Notes: generated by a model not told the origin, from the letters alone. Positions 45,462 through 54,905 are shown, counted from the first letter of the stretch. The stretch: DNA of 64,000 bases from JAJYSO01 sp964586655 (GCA_964586655.1 CAZPGY010000004.1:62001-126000); one strand, 5' to 3'. Numbers and translations are program-made.

Positions 45462-45812
45462 TTATAATGACTCTAATACTGATTTTAAAACAACAGCTTG
45501 GTTGTGTTCTTCGTCTTTTGCACCAAACAACAAACAAAGCTGCTGCTTTTCTCTTATTTTCTCAATGCGCGCTAACTCCTCTTGCTGGGCTTTCAGTTCT
45601 TCTTTGTAACGGGCTGTGAATTCTTCAAAACGGTCGGTTTTGTGCCCAAACCATTTGCGCAAGGCTGTACTGGGCGCAATGTCTTTACACCATTCATTTA
45701 GCTGCGCTTTTTCTTTACTGACTCCGCGCGGCCAAATTCTGTCTACCAAGAGACGATAACCGTCGTTATCAGCTGCGTTCTCATAAACCCGTTTAGTGAT
45801 GATCTTCTTCAT
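45462..45812 (-). CDS. DUF488-family protein (YeaO-like)
   Basis: This 116-residue protein has ITKRVYENAADNDGYRLLVDRIWPRGVSKEKAQLNEWCKDIAPS, the YeaO/DUF488 signature, and CLLFGAKDEEHNQAVVL. Its function is unknown. I chose ATG 45812; the frame extends twelve codons upstream. It sits 21 bases upstream of the hemerythrin gene and is likely cotranscribed. Confidence 0.88.
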   Translation of the reverse strand: MKKIITKRVYENAADNDGYRLLVDRIWPRGVSKEKAQLNEWCKDIAPSTALRKWFGHKTDRFEEFTARYKEELKAQQEELARIEKIREKQQLCLLFGAKDEEHNQAVVLKSVLESL

Positions 45813-45903
45813 TTTTTCTTTTTTTAATTCAAAAATTCCATGTGTCAATTCCCTTTTTGGGAAATCCGATTTAATTTTATCTACAACACAAACGGAGCGA
45901 GAC

Positions 45904-46620
45904 TCAATTTCTCGGTTTTTTTGGATTCAGCGGCCGAATGGTCATTTCATTAATCAACATATTATCCGGGGTTTCCAATACGTGAATCACGGTATGGGCC
46001 AAGCTGTCGGGATCCAACATGTTCTCGTGGTTTTTAATACCTGAAGTCTTAAAAAATTCGGTATTAATCGATCCCGGATTCAGGCAAGTGACCTTAACTT
46101 CATCAAACCTCAATTCTTTAAACAAAGCTTCACTAAAGCCATTGATTCCGTACTTGGTCGTGCAATAAGCAGCAGCTTCTGAACGCCCCAAAGTCCCTAA
46201 AATGGAACCAATGTTGACAATATGTGTGCTTTCTGCTTTACGCTTCATCAAGGCAGCCACCGGAGCAGTAATAAAATACATTCCGTTTAAATTGGTTTCC
46301 ACCATTTTTACCCAATATTCCGGCTCCATTTCATCAATTTTCTCAAACCCGCCCACACCGGCGTTGTTAATCAGAATATCCGGAATATTATTGAGATTGA
46401 AAGTATCATTCACCCAATCGGTAAGGGTTTCTCGGTGGGTCAAATCCATACGCACCGGATGAAATTTTTCGCCCAAATCTTCTTGCAGGCGAGACAATGC
46501 TTCTCGGTTTCGAGCCAGACCATAAACCTCAGCACCTTTATTTACCAAGGATTTGGCAATGGCGGCGCCCAAACCGCTACTGGCACCGGTTAGGATGGCT
46601 CTTTTATTCTCAAGTTGCAT
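45904..46620 (-). CDS. Short-chain dehydrogenase/reductase
   Basis: This 238-residue classical SDR has the cofactor motif LTGASSGLGAA, NNAGVGGF, the catalytic Ser in VNIGSILGTLG and the Tyr/Lys in YCTTKYG. Arg in GLARNRE suggests NADP(H). The substrate is unknown. It resembles the ketoacyl reductase-like members found in Bacteroidota stress clusters. Confidence 0.93.
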   Translation of the reverse strand: MQLENKRAILTGASSGLGAAIAKSLVNKGAEVYGLARNREALSRLQEDLGEKFHPVRMDLTHRETLTDWVNDTFNLNNIPDILINNAGVGGFEKIDEMEPEYWVKMVETNLNGMYFITAPVAALMKRKAESTHIVNIGSILGTLGRSEAAAYCTTKYGINGFSEALFKELRFDEVKVTCLNPGSINTEFFKTSGIKNHENMLDPDSLAHTVIHVLETPDNMLINEMTIRPLNPKKPRN

Positions 46621-46692
46621 ATTAAAATATTTTTAAGGATGGTTTATAAACGCTATAACCGATAAGCTTATCTGCCCATCGATCTAAAATCA

Positions 46693-47148
46693 TCAAGCTC
46701 GGTATGATCCAACTTCATTGCGAAAAGGAATGGCCAGTCTGTTCCAACCATTAATGGCAATGATGCACATTTGCAAAGCCAAGAGTTCTTTGGGTTCAAA
46801 CTGTTTTGAAACCCGCGCAAACAATTCATCAGATATTTCATGCCTTGCAATGAGCGTAATCGCTTCTGTCCACTCCAAAGCAGCGCGCTCACGGTCTGAA
46901 AAAAAGGGAGTTTCGCGCCATACGGAAACGGCATATAAACGCTGCTCGGTTTCGCCTTCTTTGCGCGCGTCTTTGGTGTGCATATCTACACAATAAGCAC
47001 AGCCATTGAGTTGAGATGCGCGTAGTTTTACCAAATGGTAAAGCTTGTTTTCCAATCCGGAATTGGCCACATATTTTTCGAGTTCCTGCATGCCTTTCAT
47101 GGCATCAGGATCTATTTTAAAATAATCTAATCGTTTTCCCATCGTCAT
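46693..47148 (-). CDS. Carboxymuconolactone decarboxylase / AhpD-like protein (first)
   Basis: This 151-residue all-helical protein has the redox motif NGCAYCVDMHTKDARKEG (CxxC...H), as in AhpD-type alkylhydroperoxidases. Then come VWRETPFFSDRERAALEWTEAIT and INGWNRLAIPFRNEVG. It is probably a thiol peroxidase-like antioxidant; the partner reductant is unknown. Confidence 0.9.
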   Translation of the reverse strand: MTMGKRLDYFKIDPDAMKGMQELEKYVANSGLENKLYHLVKLRASQLNGCAYCVDMHTKDARKEGETEQRLYAVSVWRETPFFSDRERAALEWTEAITLIARHEISDELFARVSKQFEPKELLALQMCIIAINGWNRLAIPFRNEVGSYRA

Positions 47149-47199
47149 TATTTTTTTAATGAATTAATCAGTTATTGCCCTTCCCCCAAGCCACTTTCT

Positions 47200-47739
47200 T
47201 CAGTCTTTGGCATAGCTCAATTTCCCTTTTATCACCTTGGCCGGAGAGGTATAGGGGTGCTTCATTTCTTGATGAAAACCCATGATATGTAAAACTTCCC
47301 AACCTTGAAGCTTGAGCTCATCAGCAATCAGCGATCGATGACAGCGCCACCAAACCGCTTCGGAACACATGATGGCTGTACGTTTTTGAACAGCCAGATC
47401 TTTAAGTCGCTGCAGACCTTCTTTAAATTCAGCGGTCTTCATATAATTGGCATAGGCCTCAAAAGACTTGTTGCGCCAAGCGGTATCTTCAGCATCAGGT
47501 AAACGCTTACGTCGACCGCCCAACTTTTCGAGGTGTTCATAAGATATGCGGTATTGTTGTAAGGATTCCCGCAAAGGTGCTTCATTGAATTGTGGAAATT
47601 TTCTCGAACCCGGCATACTTCTAACATCGACCAGCTGGTGAATATCAGAATCTCCCAACAAGTCGACCAGTTCAATCAAGGACCGGGTAGAATGTCCCAC
47701 CGTCCATATTTTTTGTACTTTATTCCCGGAAGATTTCAT
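47200..47739 (-). CDS. DUF488-family protein
   Basis: This 179-residue protein has the canonical IWTVGHSTRSLIELVDLL, LVDVRSMPGSRKFPQFN and IMCSEAVWWRCHRSLIADEL, with the conserved Cys, Trp and His. Its function is unknown. It is a different branch from the DUF488 protein at 45462. It begins 6 bases after the flavin reductase gene. Confidence 0.9.
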   Translation of the reverse strand: MKSSGNKVQKIWTVGHSTRSLIELVDLLGDSDIHQLVDVRSMPGSRKFPQFNEAPLRESLQQYRISYEHLEKLGGRRKRLPDAEDTAWRNKSFEAYANYMKTAEFKEGLQRLKDLAVQKRTAIMCSEAVWWRCHRSLIADELKLQGWEVLHIMGFHQEMKHPYTSPAKVIKGKLSYAKD

Positions 47740-47745
47740 CTTTCC

Positions 47746-48405
47746 CTACTTTATAATCAATTCGTCATCAACAGCTAATTCTTCCAAATATCTTTCAACT
47801 GCTTGCACCATCACCGGTGGACCGCACAGATAAAAATGCTTGTTTAAAGATTTTGCATGAGCTTTAATAAAGGATTTTGTAATATATCCTTGCGCATAAG
47901 CCTTTGTATTTTCATTCAAAATATTAATGAAATTATCACCCAACAAAGCGCGGAGTTCTTCTCTGAAAATAATATCCTGCGCAGTGTTATTGGCATAAAT
48001 CAAGGTGTTGCCGGCCAATTTCCCTTTCCTCTTCAAATCGCGAAACATTGCGATAAAAGGAGTAATCCCAACCCCACCGGCAATAAAGGTTCCGGAGCCT
48101 TTAAAATGCAATCCTCCAACCGGCTTGCCTATCCTTAATTTATCTCCGGGTTTGAGGCTGAGAATTTTATTGATTACCAAATCTTGCTTCAGATTCATTT
48201 TTATTAAAAACTCCAGTTCTGTTTGACTCGGAGAGGAAGCAAAGGCAAAAAAACGTCCTTCATTACGCCATTTAAATTGGTCAATCCGAACTTCAGTGGC
48301 TTGCCCGGCTTTAAATTGATAGGCTTCAGGTTTGGTCGTATAAATATCCAGAACATTGTGGGTATGCCGCTCTATTTTGGTGATTTCAACCTGATAATCC
48401 GTCAT
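47746..48405 (-). CDS. Ferredoxin-NADP reductase-like flavoprotein
   Basis: This 219-residue protein has only the FAD and NAD(P) domains: EGRFFAFASSP (FAD motif), GKPVGGLHF, FIAGGVGITPFIAMFRDL and FYLCGPPVMVQAVERYL. There is no fused [2Fe-2S] or globin domain. It could reduce the nearby truncated haemoglobin, cupredoxins or hemerythrin. It is followed at once by a DUF488 gene. Confidence 0.9.
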   Translation of the reverse strand: MTDYQVEITKIERHTHNVLDIYTTKPEAYQFKAGQATEVRIDQFKWRNEGRFFAFASSPSQTELEFLIKMNLKQDLVINKILSLKPGDKLRIGKPVGGLHFKGSGTFIAGGVGITPFIAMFRDLKRKGKLAGNTLIYANNTAQDIIFREELRALLGDNFINILNENTKAYAQGYITKSFIKAHAKSLNKHFYLCGPPVMVQAVERYLEELAVDDELIIK

Positions 48406-48508
48406 ATTAGCGTCTCAATTCTACTTAAATTAGCGTTTCTTATTGGGGTTTTGGAACGCTTTGCAAAATTAAAACCTAATCTTGAGGATAGAGAACAAAA
48501 AATCTTAA

Positions 48509-48844
48509 TTATTTCTTATCCATCTCTTCCATAGCCATATTGGCATGGGAATAAGCGGCACCGGCACGCATTTCTGCAGCTACCCAAATGGCTTCCATAA
48601 TTTCTTCCTTGCTCGCTCCTTTTCGCATGGCGATTGGCGTATGCGCTTTGATACAATAAGGACATTGGGTAACGTGTGCAACGGCAACGGCAATCAGTTG
48701 TTTGGTTTTTTCATCCAATACCCCTTCTTTAAAAACCGATCTACTGAATTTGCGCCAGGTTTCTATCTGTGCAGGAGCTAAATCGGCTTTTTTCTCGGCC
48801 ATTTCGCGTGTCATTTTTGCATACATTCTATCGTGATTATCCAT
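48509..48844 (-). CDS. Carboxymuconolactone decarboxylase / AhpD-like protein (second)
   Basis: This 111-residue protein has VTQCPYCIKAHTPIAMRKGASKEEIMEAIWVAAEMRAGAAYSHA, with the CxxC...H peroxidatic motif. It is shorter and of a different subfamily from the copy at 46693. It is probably a thiol-based peroxidase-like protein. Confidence 0.9.
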   Translation of the reverse strand: MDNHDRMYAKMTREMAEKKADLAPAQIETWRKFSRSVFKEGVLDEKTKQLIAVAVAHVTQCPYCIKAHTPIAMRKGASKEEIMEAIWVAAEMRAGAAYSHANMAMEEMDKK

Positions 48845-48946
48845 AATTATTTAGGTTTTTAATTCAGAGTTCGTTTAGCAATTTATTCTTCTGAAGGCTT
48901 CATAGGCCGTTCATCTATAGCCAAACGAATTCTAATCAGTTAAAAC

Positions 48947-48965
48947 AAAAGGGACGCTCCCTTTT
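48947..48965 (-). terminator. Terminator after the DoxX gene
   Basis: AAAAGGGA and TCCCTTTT flank a three-base loop, with T-rich sequence on both strands. It is placed 17 bases after the DoxX stop. Confidence 0.7.
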
Positions 48966-48981
48966 TTCTAAAATCTTTATT

Positions 48982-49410
48982 TTATTCCTTGCCTATTTCC
49001 AAAAACCGGCCTGGCAGGATTGCCAAGGTAAAAGCAGCCGCCGAGGCTGTAAAAACTGAAGCATTGAGCGGCGATTTGATTCCGGTAGTCAGGGTCATGG
49101 CAATGGCAAACAGCAAAAGCAAAATCCCGCTTAAATTGGCAAACAATTTAAGCTTCCAGCCCAGCAAAAGAGCAAGACCGAAAACGATTTCTGCTGCTGT
49201 AGCAATCAGGGCCGTCACTTGTGCCAATCTTTCAGTGAGAAAAGGCATCAACACTTGGGTACGCGTTACAAAATCAGCCCAATTTCCCCAAGCAATATTG
49301 CCGGGTGCGGTCAGTCCGTTCCACCAACCCAATCGGTCTGCTACAGCAGAGAGGAAGGCCGCAGAAAGCGCCAACCTCAAAAAGAGTTTGATGATTTTAT
49401 TATTCATCAC
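48982..49410 (-). CDS. DoxX-family membrane protein
   Basis: This 142-residue protein has four hydrophobic helices (LRLALSAAFLSAVADRLGWW, VTALIATAAEIVFGLALLLGW, LKLFANLSGILLLLFAIAM, FTASAAAFTLAIL). DoxX-like proteins are linked to respiration, thiosulfate oxidation and oxidative stress. It is bounded by a hairpin upstream and a terminator downstream, so it is likely monocistronic. Confidence 0.88.
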   Translation of the reverse strand: MMNNKIIKLFLRLALSAAFLSAVADRLGWWNGLTAPGNIAWGNWADFVTRTQVLMPFLTERLAQVTALIATAAEIVFGLALLLGWKLKLFANLSGILLLLFAIAMTLTTGIKSPLNASVFTASAAAFTLAILPGRFLEIGKE

Positions 49411-49440
49411 AACAAATTTATCACAAGGATTTTGCTCAAG

Positions 49441-49468
49441 ACCTGCCGAACAACAAAGTCCGGCAGGT
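49441..49468 (-). terminator. Hairpin between osmC-like and doxX-like genes
   Basis: ACCTGCCG pairs with CGGCAGGT around a 12-base loop, 18 bases after the OsmC stop. There is no clean T run, so termination is probable but not certain. Confidence 0.5.
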
Positions 49469-49486
49469 TATAAAATCAAAAAAAGA

Positions 49487-49909
49487 TTAGGAATTCAAAG
49501 TGGCATCCAAGGTAATTTTGCAATTCAGCACTTTACTGATGGGGCAGTTATCCTTAGCAGCATTGGCAATTTTCATAAATTCCTCTTCAGTAATATTGGG
49601 CACTTTGGCTTGAAGGGTCAGGTGAGATTGCACAATTTCAAGTTTTTCCGGATCCATGGAGATTTCAGCCTGTGCTTTAATTTCGTCAGGGGTATAGTTG
49701 TGCTCCCCCAATATCAGGCTCAAGGCCATTGCAAAGCAACCGGCGTGTGAAGCGCCCAAAAGCTCATCGGGATTGGTGCCTTTTCCGTCTTCAAATCGGG
49801 TTTTAAAAGAATACTGTGTGTTGTCAAGAACTTGACTTTTGGTGGATATTTTTCCACTTCCTTCTTTTACTGAACCGTTCCAAACGGCATTAGCAATGTG
49901 TTTTTTCAT
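49487..49909 (-). CDS. OsmC-family peroxiredoxin
   Basis: This 140-residue thiol peroxidase reduces organic hydroperoxides. The two catalytic Cys are in LLGASHAGCFAMALS and AAKDNCPISKVL. NPDELLGASHAGCF and the overall length match OsmC rather than Ohr. It is 33 bases downstream of the methyltransferase gene, in the same operon. Confidence 0.93.
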   Translation of the reverse strand: MKKHIANAVWNGSVKEGSGKISTKSQVLDNTQYSFKTRFEDGKGTNPDELLGASHAGCFAMALSLILGEHNYTPDEIKAQAEISMDPEKLEIVQSHLTLQAKVPNITEEEFMKIANAAKDNCPISKVLNCKITLDATLNS

Positions 49910-49942
49910 TGTTATAGGGTTTTTAATTATTAATTTACAAAT

Positions 49943-50716
49943 TTATTTCTCTACAATAATACCAAAAGCGATCAACTGATCTTCATATTTTTTAAAGGTA
50001 GCTCGCATGCCCTCTACTCGTTTTTTGAGTTTGGGATGCTTCATCAAATTAGCCTTTATTTTCATGGCTCCTTTAACGCCTTCATCTTTCACCATTCGCT
50101 TAGGATCAAGCAACTTCATGGGAGAGGTGAAAACCTCTTTTACGGTAAATCCTTCTTCCTTCAGCAGATTTTTCCATTCTTTCAGCGTCAACGGACGGGC
50201 ATTGACCTTAATGCTCTTAGCCAAATTTTGTTGGATATCTTTTTTTATGGCCGGATCGAGGTCATCAGGTCGCAAACCGAGTTCGTGAATGGCATAAATC
50301 CCGCCGGGTTTAAGAATACGATAAGCTTCTCGAATAATTTCTGATTTTCGATGATCGGCTTGCATGGTCAACATGGCTTCACCGATTAGCTTATCGACAG
50401 AATTTTCAGTCAATCCGGTATCGGCAGCAGAAGAATTGACAATCTTCTGGGTGGGTAGTTTAACCTTTTTTTCCAGATTAGCCGCCGCTTCTTCATTGAG
50501 CTCTACTCCGGTATAATGCTGTGGTTTTTTCGCCCAGATCAACTCGGCCGTAATTCCAATTCCCGGGGCAAATTCAACAACCTTATCTTCGACATTCAGT
50601 TGAAGGCCATCAATTAATTTTTCCGTCAACTCAAGTCCACCCGGACGCAAAACTTTCTTTCCCATTTTTGCTAAAATCCAGTGTCCTTGCTCGGTATTGA
50701 TTGTTTTATTTTTCAT
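49943..50716 (-). CDS. Class I SAM-dependent methyltransferase
   Basis: This 257-residue protein has the SAM-binding motif VVEFAPGIGITAELI, the acidic VELNEEAAANLEKK, and the post-I/II block LIGEAMLTMQADHRKSEIIREAYRILKPGGIYAIHELGL. The substrate is unknown. It lies between a cupin gene (8-base gap) and osmC, so cotranscription is near certain. Confidence 0.9.
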   Translation of the reverse strand: MKNKTINTEQGHWILAKMGKKVLRPGGLELTEKLIDGLQLNVEDKVVEFAPGIGITAELIWAKKPQHYTGVELNEEAAANLEKKVKLPTQKIVNSSAADTGLTENSVDKLIGEAMLTMQADHRKSEIIREAYRILKPGGIYAIHELGLRPDDLDPAIKKDIQQNLAKSIKVNARPLTLKEWKNLLKEEGFTVKEVFTSPMKLLDPKRMVKDEGVKGAMKIKANLMKHPKLKKRVEGMRATFKKYEDQLIAFGIIVEK

Positions 50717-50724
50717 TATAAAAT

Positions 50725-51066
50725 TTATTTATCGGCCGCGCCTTTAACGCGATCGGCAGAATCGGCTTTATTTAAACTCAGCCGTACAATACTGTCTTCC
50801 AGCGCAGTGAGATCATGAGGCACCTTTCCTTTTAACGTAATCAAGTCTCCACGAGACAACATGACGGTTTGGTCATCTAACCCAAAATCGATACTGCCTT
50901 CAAAAACCTCAACTACAATAGGAAAGGGAGCTTGATGGCGTTTCATTACTTGTCCTTTTTTAAAGGCAATCCTGATCTCTTTTCCATATTCGGTATTCAA
51001 CAAAACCTGAATGGCCGGCCGACCTTCGTTATACTTGAGTTCTTTGGTAAGTGAAGCTGTTTTCAT
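50725..51066 (-). CDS. Small cupin protein (third cupin)
   Basis: This single-domain cupin has 113 residues from the ATG at 51066. KKGQVMKRHQAPFPIVVEVFEGSIDFGL is the first cupin motif; the metal site is partly conserved (His, Glu), and the second motif GKVPHDLTAL has one His. A TAnnTTTG at 51103-51110 lies 36 bases upstream of this ATG. The upstream in-frame ATG at 51105 overlaps that element and is rejected. Confidence 0.85.
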   Translation of the reverse strand: MKTASLTKELKYNEGRPAIQVLLNTEYGKEIRIAFKKGQVMKRHQAPFPIVVEVFEGSIDFGLDDQTVMLSRGDLITLKGKVPHDLTALEDSIVRLSLNKADSADRVKGAADK

Positions 51067-51102
51067 GATATTATTCGTGTTAGTTCCTAATTTAGAATGA
51101 TT

Positions 51103-51110
51103 CAAAATTA
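51103..51110 (-). promoter_or_regulatory. -7 element TAATTTTG for the cupin-methyltransferase-osmC operon
   Basis: Exact TAnnTTTG on the minus strand, 36 bases before the chosen cupin start. The palindrome present at the two other cupin promoters is not seen here. Confidence 0.5.
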
Positions 51111-51265
51111 AGGAAAATTATTGGGAAAACCTGTCAAATTCACATCTATTTTTAGTGGCATCTCTCTTGAGCAATATCCTTCTATACCTACTCGCAACAT
51201 CTTTATTACCAATACATTATATTGAATTTCAAATACACTCACAGCACAGGAAAACACAGAAACAA

Positions 51266-51291
51266 ACAAGGGTGGAAAATTCCACCCTTGT
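51266..51291 (-). terminator. Terminator of acnA
   Basis: ACAAGGGTGGAA and TTCCACCCTTGT form a perfect 12-bp stem with an AA loop, 27 bases downstream of the acnA stop. It is followed on the minus strand by T-rich sequence. Confidence 0.9.
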
Positions 51292-51318
51292 ATTGTTCAA
51301 TAAAAAAGGAAAAATTAT

Positions 51319-54102
51319 TTATTCCTCTTTGAGAAAATCTCGCAAGACATATTGTAAAATACCTTCGTTGCGATAATATTCAATTTCAATATCAGAGTCT
51401 AATCGGACGATGGCTTTAAACTTGGTTTCTTCTCCTTTATCGTTAGTAGCCACCACGTCAATTTCTTTACGCGGTTCAAGTCCTTCAGCGATTCCCGAGA
51501 AATCAAAGGTTTCTGTACCGTCCAATCCTAAGGATTCTGCGGTCTCCCCATTTTTATATTGGAGCGGCATAACGCCCAGGTCCATCAAGTTACTGCGGTG
51601 AATACGCTCATAGCTTTCCGCCAATACGGCTTTGATACCGAGCAAATAGGTTCCTTTGGCCGCCCAATCGCGAGACGACCCACTTCCGTATTCTTTACCG
51701 GCCAAAACAACTAACGGGGTTTGGTCTTCCTTATATTTTTGAGCGGCATCATAGACCGTCATCTCTTCATCGGTGGGCAAGTATTTGGTATAACCTCCTT
51801 CTTTGTCCACCAATTTATTTTTGATACGGACATTGGCAAAAGTACCGCGGGTCATCACTTCATCGTTTCCGCGTCGAGAGCCATAAGAGTTAAAGTTTTT
51901 GGGCTCTACCCCTTTACTGATTAGATATTGTCCGGCAGCAGAAAACTTACTGAATCGACCGGCCGGTGAAATATGATCGGTAGTGATACTTTGCCCCAGA
52001 ACCAACAAGGCTCGAGCTCCTTTGATGTCTTTAAGATCCTCCGGTTCTTCGGAAATATCTTTAAAGAACGGAATTTCTTTGATGTAGGTAGATTTCTCAT
52101 CCCATTGATAGAGTTTATCATCCGGTACATCTAAGTTTCGCCAGATTTTATTTCCGGCAAATATTTCGCCATAATTTTTATCAAAATCACCGGGAGACAA
52201 TACTTTCTCCATCAATTCATTGATTTCATCTCCGGAAGGCCAAATATCTTTGAGGTAAACCGGTTGCTGATTGCGGTCATAGCTAATGGGATCATTGACC
52301 AAGTCAATATCTACTCTACCGGCAATAGCGTAGGCAACCACCAGCATGGGTGACATTAAGAAATTCATTTTCACCTTGGGATGCACTCGCGCTTCAAAGT
52401 TACGGTTACCGGAAAGCACGGAGGTCAACACCATATTGTGCTCATCAATTGCTTCTTCAATTTTAGGCGGCAAGGGGCCCGAGTTTCCAATACAAGAAGT
52501 ACAGCCATAACCGACCAGGTGGAACCCGAGGGCTTCGAGGTCTTCCATCAGGTCTGATTTCTTAAGATAATCCGTCACTACTTTAGAGCCCGGTGCCAAA
52601 GAGGTTTTGACCCAGGGTTTGGTATCGATCCCTTTAATTCGTGCATTTTTGGCCACCAGTCCGGCACCAATCATCACATAGGGATTGGAAGTATTGGTAC
52701 AGGAAGTGATGGCTGCGATAGCGACAGACCCATCGTGTATTTCAAATTTTTCATAACCTCGATCAATCCAAACCGATTTCAATTTTGCCTCATCTTCCCG
52801 GGTTGGTGCCGGTGCCTCAGCGGTAGCCACTTGATTGGCTCCCTGTCCGCCTTCGTTGTTCCAGCGCGAAATGGGAGGCATGGCATATCTATCTTTGTCT
52901 TCTACATAATCGCGGTCAAACTCGGCTTTTAAAAGTTCTTCAAACTTGGGTTTCAAATCCTTCATTAAGATTTTATCTTGTGGACGTTTGGGACCGGCCA
53001 CGGAAGGTTCAATTTTTGAAACATCGAGTTCTACCACTGAAGAATATTCAATTTTATCAGCATTTTCTCTCCACAGTTTATTGGCTTTGCAATATTTCTC
53101 CACCCGCTCAATTACTTCTTCAGAACGGTTGGTTTTTTTCATATAATCCAAGGTTTTATCATCGATGGGGAAATAGGTTACTGTACAACCAAATTCAGGC
53201 GACATATTTCCAATAGTTGCTCGATCGGGTACAGACAAGTGATCCAGGGCATCGCCATAGACTTCGACAAATTTTCCGACCACGCCGTGTTTTCTCAAGG
53301 TTTCGGCAATATTCAAAACCAAATCGGTTGCGGTGGTTCCTACGGGCAGTTTTCCGGTTAGTTTTAACCCGACTACCTGTGGCATGATAAAATAGATAGG
53401 TTGTCCCAAGAGGGCAGCTTCGGCTTCGATACCGCCAACTCCCCATCCCACAACGCCGATACCGTTAACCATGGGGGTGTGACTGTCGGTTCCTACCAAG
53501 GTATCCGGAAAAAGTTGTCCATCGCGTTTGATTACGCCTTTGGCCAAATATTCGAGATTAACTTGGTGACAAATTCCCATTCCCGGAGGCACAACGCTAA
53601 AGTTGTCAAAAGCTTTTTGGGCCCATTTCAGAAAAGTATAACGCTCAATATTTCGATTATACTCTTCTTCCATATTCTTTTGATAAGAATAATCGGTAGC
53701 AAAATAATCCACTTGTACGGAGTGGTCGATAATCAAATCCACCGGAACCAGGGGATTAATTTTATCGGCATCTTTATTTTTTCGGGCTGCCTCAGAACGC
53801 AGAGCAGCAATATCAACCACAGCCGGCACTCCGGTAAAGTCTTGCATTAAAATCCGTGCCGGTTTATAAGGAATATCCTGATTTTCGGTATCCGGTTTCC
53901 AATTCAACAACTTCTCGATATGTGCTTTGGTGACTGTAAAGTCATCGTAATTGCGCAAGGCGTTCTCTAATAAAATACGAATGGAAAAAGGAAGTTTTTC
54001 AATAGCATATCCTTGTTTTTCCAATTCGGTAAGACTAAAATATTCAAGATCTTCACCCTGAACATTTAAAGTCTTCTTCACTTGAAATGGGTCTTTAGAC
54101 AT
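51319..54102 (-). CDS. acnA: Aconitate hydratase A
   Basis: This TCA-cycle [4Fe-4S] enzyme interconverts citrate and isocitrate. The 927-residue protein is of the AcnA/IRP type, starting DPFQVKKTLNVQGEDLEYFSL. The cluster Cys are in AAITSCTNTSNPYVMIGAGL and VGYGCTSCIGNSGPL. Substrate-binding GTDSHTPMVNGIGVVGWGVGG and the swivel domain GKEYGSGSSRDWAAKG are intact. Its labile cluster is a classic NO/ROS target, and the Fe-S repair protein RIC is encoded directly upstream. Confidence 0.97.
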   Translation of the reverse strand: MSKDPFQVKKTLNVQGEDLEYFSLTELEKQGYAIEKLPFSIRILLENALRNYDDFTVTKAHIEKLLNWKPDTENQDIPYKPARILMQDFTGVPAVVDIAALRSEAARKNKDADKINPLVPVDLIIDHSVQVDYFATDYSYQKNMEEEYNRNIERYTFLKWAQKAFDNFSVVPPGMGICHQVNLEYLAKGVIKRDGQLFPDTLVGTDSHTPMVNGIGVVGWGVGGIEAEAALLGQPIYFIMPQVVGLKLTGKLPVGTTATDLVLNIAETLRKHGVVGKFVEVYGDALDHLSVPDRATIGNMSPEFGCTVTYFPIDDKTLDYMKKTNRSEEVIERVEKYCKANKLWRENADKIEYSSVVELDVSKIEPSVAGPKRPQDKILMKDLKPKFEELLKAEFDRDYVEDKDRYAMPPISRWNNEGGQGANQVATAEAPAPTREDEAKLKSVWIDRGYEKFEIHDGSVAIAAITSCTNTSNPYVMIGAGLVAKNARIKGIDTKPWVKTSLAPGSKVVTDYLKKSDLMEDLEALGFHLVGYGCTSCIGNSGPLPPKIEEAIDEHNMVLTSVLSGNRNFEARVHPKVKMNFLMSPMLVVAYAIAGRVDIDLVNDPISYDRNQQPVYLKDIWPSGDEINELMEKVLSPGDFDKNYGEIFAGNKIWRNLDVPDDKLYQWDEKSTYIKEIPFFKDISEEPEDLKDIKGARALLVLGQSITTDHISPAGRFSKFSAAGQYLISKGVEPKNFNSYGSRRGNDEVMTRGTFANVRIKNKLVDKEGGYTKYLPTDEEMTVYDAAQKYKEDQTPLVVLAGKEYGSGSSRDWAAKGTYLLGIKAVLAESYERIHRSNLMDLGVMPLQYKNGETAESLGLDGTETFDFSGIAEGLEPRKEIDVVATNDKGEETKFKAIVRLDSDIEIEYYRNEGILQYVLRDFLKEE

Positions 54103-54182
54103 AGTCTTGTTCTTTTTAAGGTTTATACATTCATTTTATTATCTTGAAGCGACCCAATTCACCCCGTACAAGGGAATGAAAA

Positions 54183-54905
54183 TTATGCAGCCACTTCTTT
54201 TTCTTTTTGAACGGCTTTGGGGAACAATATGTTATTTTCCAAGTGAATGTGCTTGTGCAAATCGTCTTCAAACTCTTGCAAGAGCCCAAAGGTCACTTTA
54301 TAAGTATTGCAGGCATCACTTGGCGGGGTATAATCATCGCTCAGTTCCGAAATCTTCTTAAAAGCATCTCCTTGATCATCGTGTTCATGAGTCATCATGT
54401 TTACGGGATTTTCCACAGATTTTCCGGTAGCTTCAAGTTTCTCGCCGTTTTCTTCTGCTTTTACAATTTTCTTGATGAAAGGAAAAAGGATCAACTCTTC
54501 CTTTTTCATATGAGCAGAAATTTCTCCGGAAATATCGTCAAAAATTTGTTTAATTTCAAGTAATTCAGGATGGCGTTGCCCGTGTACCTGCCCTATTTTT
54601 TCCAAATAAGGTTTGAGCACCTGAATTTGTTTTTCGGCATTGCGGTGGTGAGTTTTCACTATATAATCTGCCAACAAATCCAAGGGCCAAGTTTCAAAGT
54701 CAGTACTCCCTGAAGCTTTGCTTTCTTTCACTTGAGCAATCTCATCCAAGAGTTGTTTTTCTTCGAGGCCTTTTTCTTTGGCCACCTCTTGCACACTACG
54801 CCCTCCATTACAGCAAAAGTCTATTTTGTGATTTTTAAAAACTTGTGCTGTTCGATAATCTTCGGCTACGATTTGCCCTACTGATTTTCCTAATGTCGTT
54901 TCCAT
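54183..54905 (-). CDS. ric: Iron-sulfur cluster repair di-iron protein (RIC / ScdA / YtfE)
   Basis: This 240-residue protein repairs Fe-S clusters damaged by NO or peroxide. The N-terminal ScdA_N (DUF542) domain has DYRTAQVFKNHKIDFCCNGGRSVQEVAKEKG. The hemerythrin-like domain supplies di-iron ligands in YIVKTHHRNAEKQ, RHPEL, HMKKEELILFPFI, MTHEHDDQGDAFKKI and HKHIHLENNILFP. A cupin gene lies 59 bases upstream and probably carries the promoter for both. Confidence 0.95.
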   Translation of the reverse strand: METTLGKSVGQIVAEDYRTAQVFKNHKIDFCCNGGRSVQEVAKEKGLEEKQLLDEIAQVKESKASGSTDFETWPLDLLADYIVKTHHRNAEKQIQVLKPYLEKIGQVHGQRHPELLEIKQIFDDISGEISAHMKKEELILFPFIKKIVKAEENGEKLEATGKSVENPVNMMTHEHDDQGDAFKKISELSDDYTPPSDACNTYKVTFGLLQEFEDDLHKHIHLENNILFPKAVQKEKEVAA

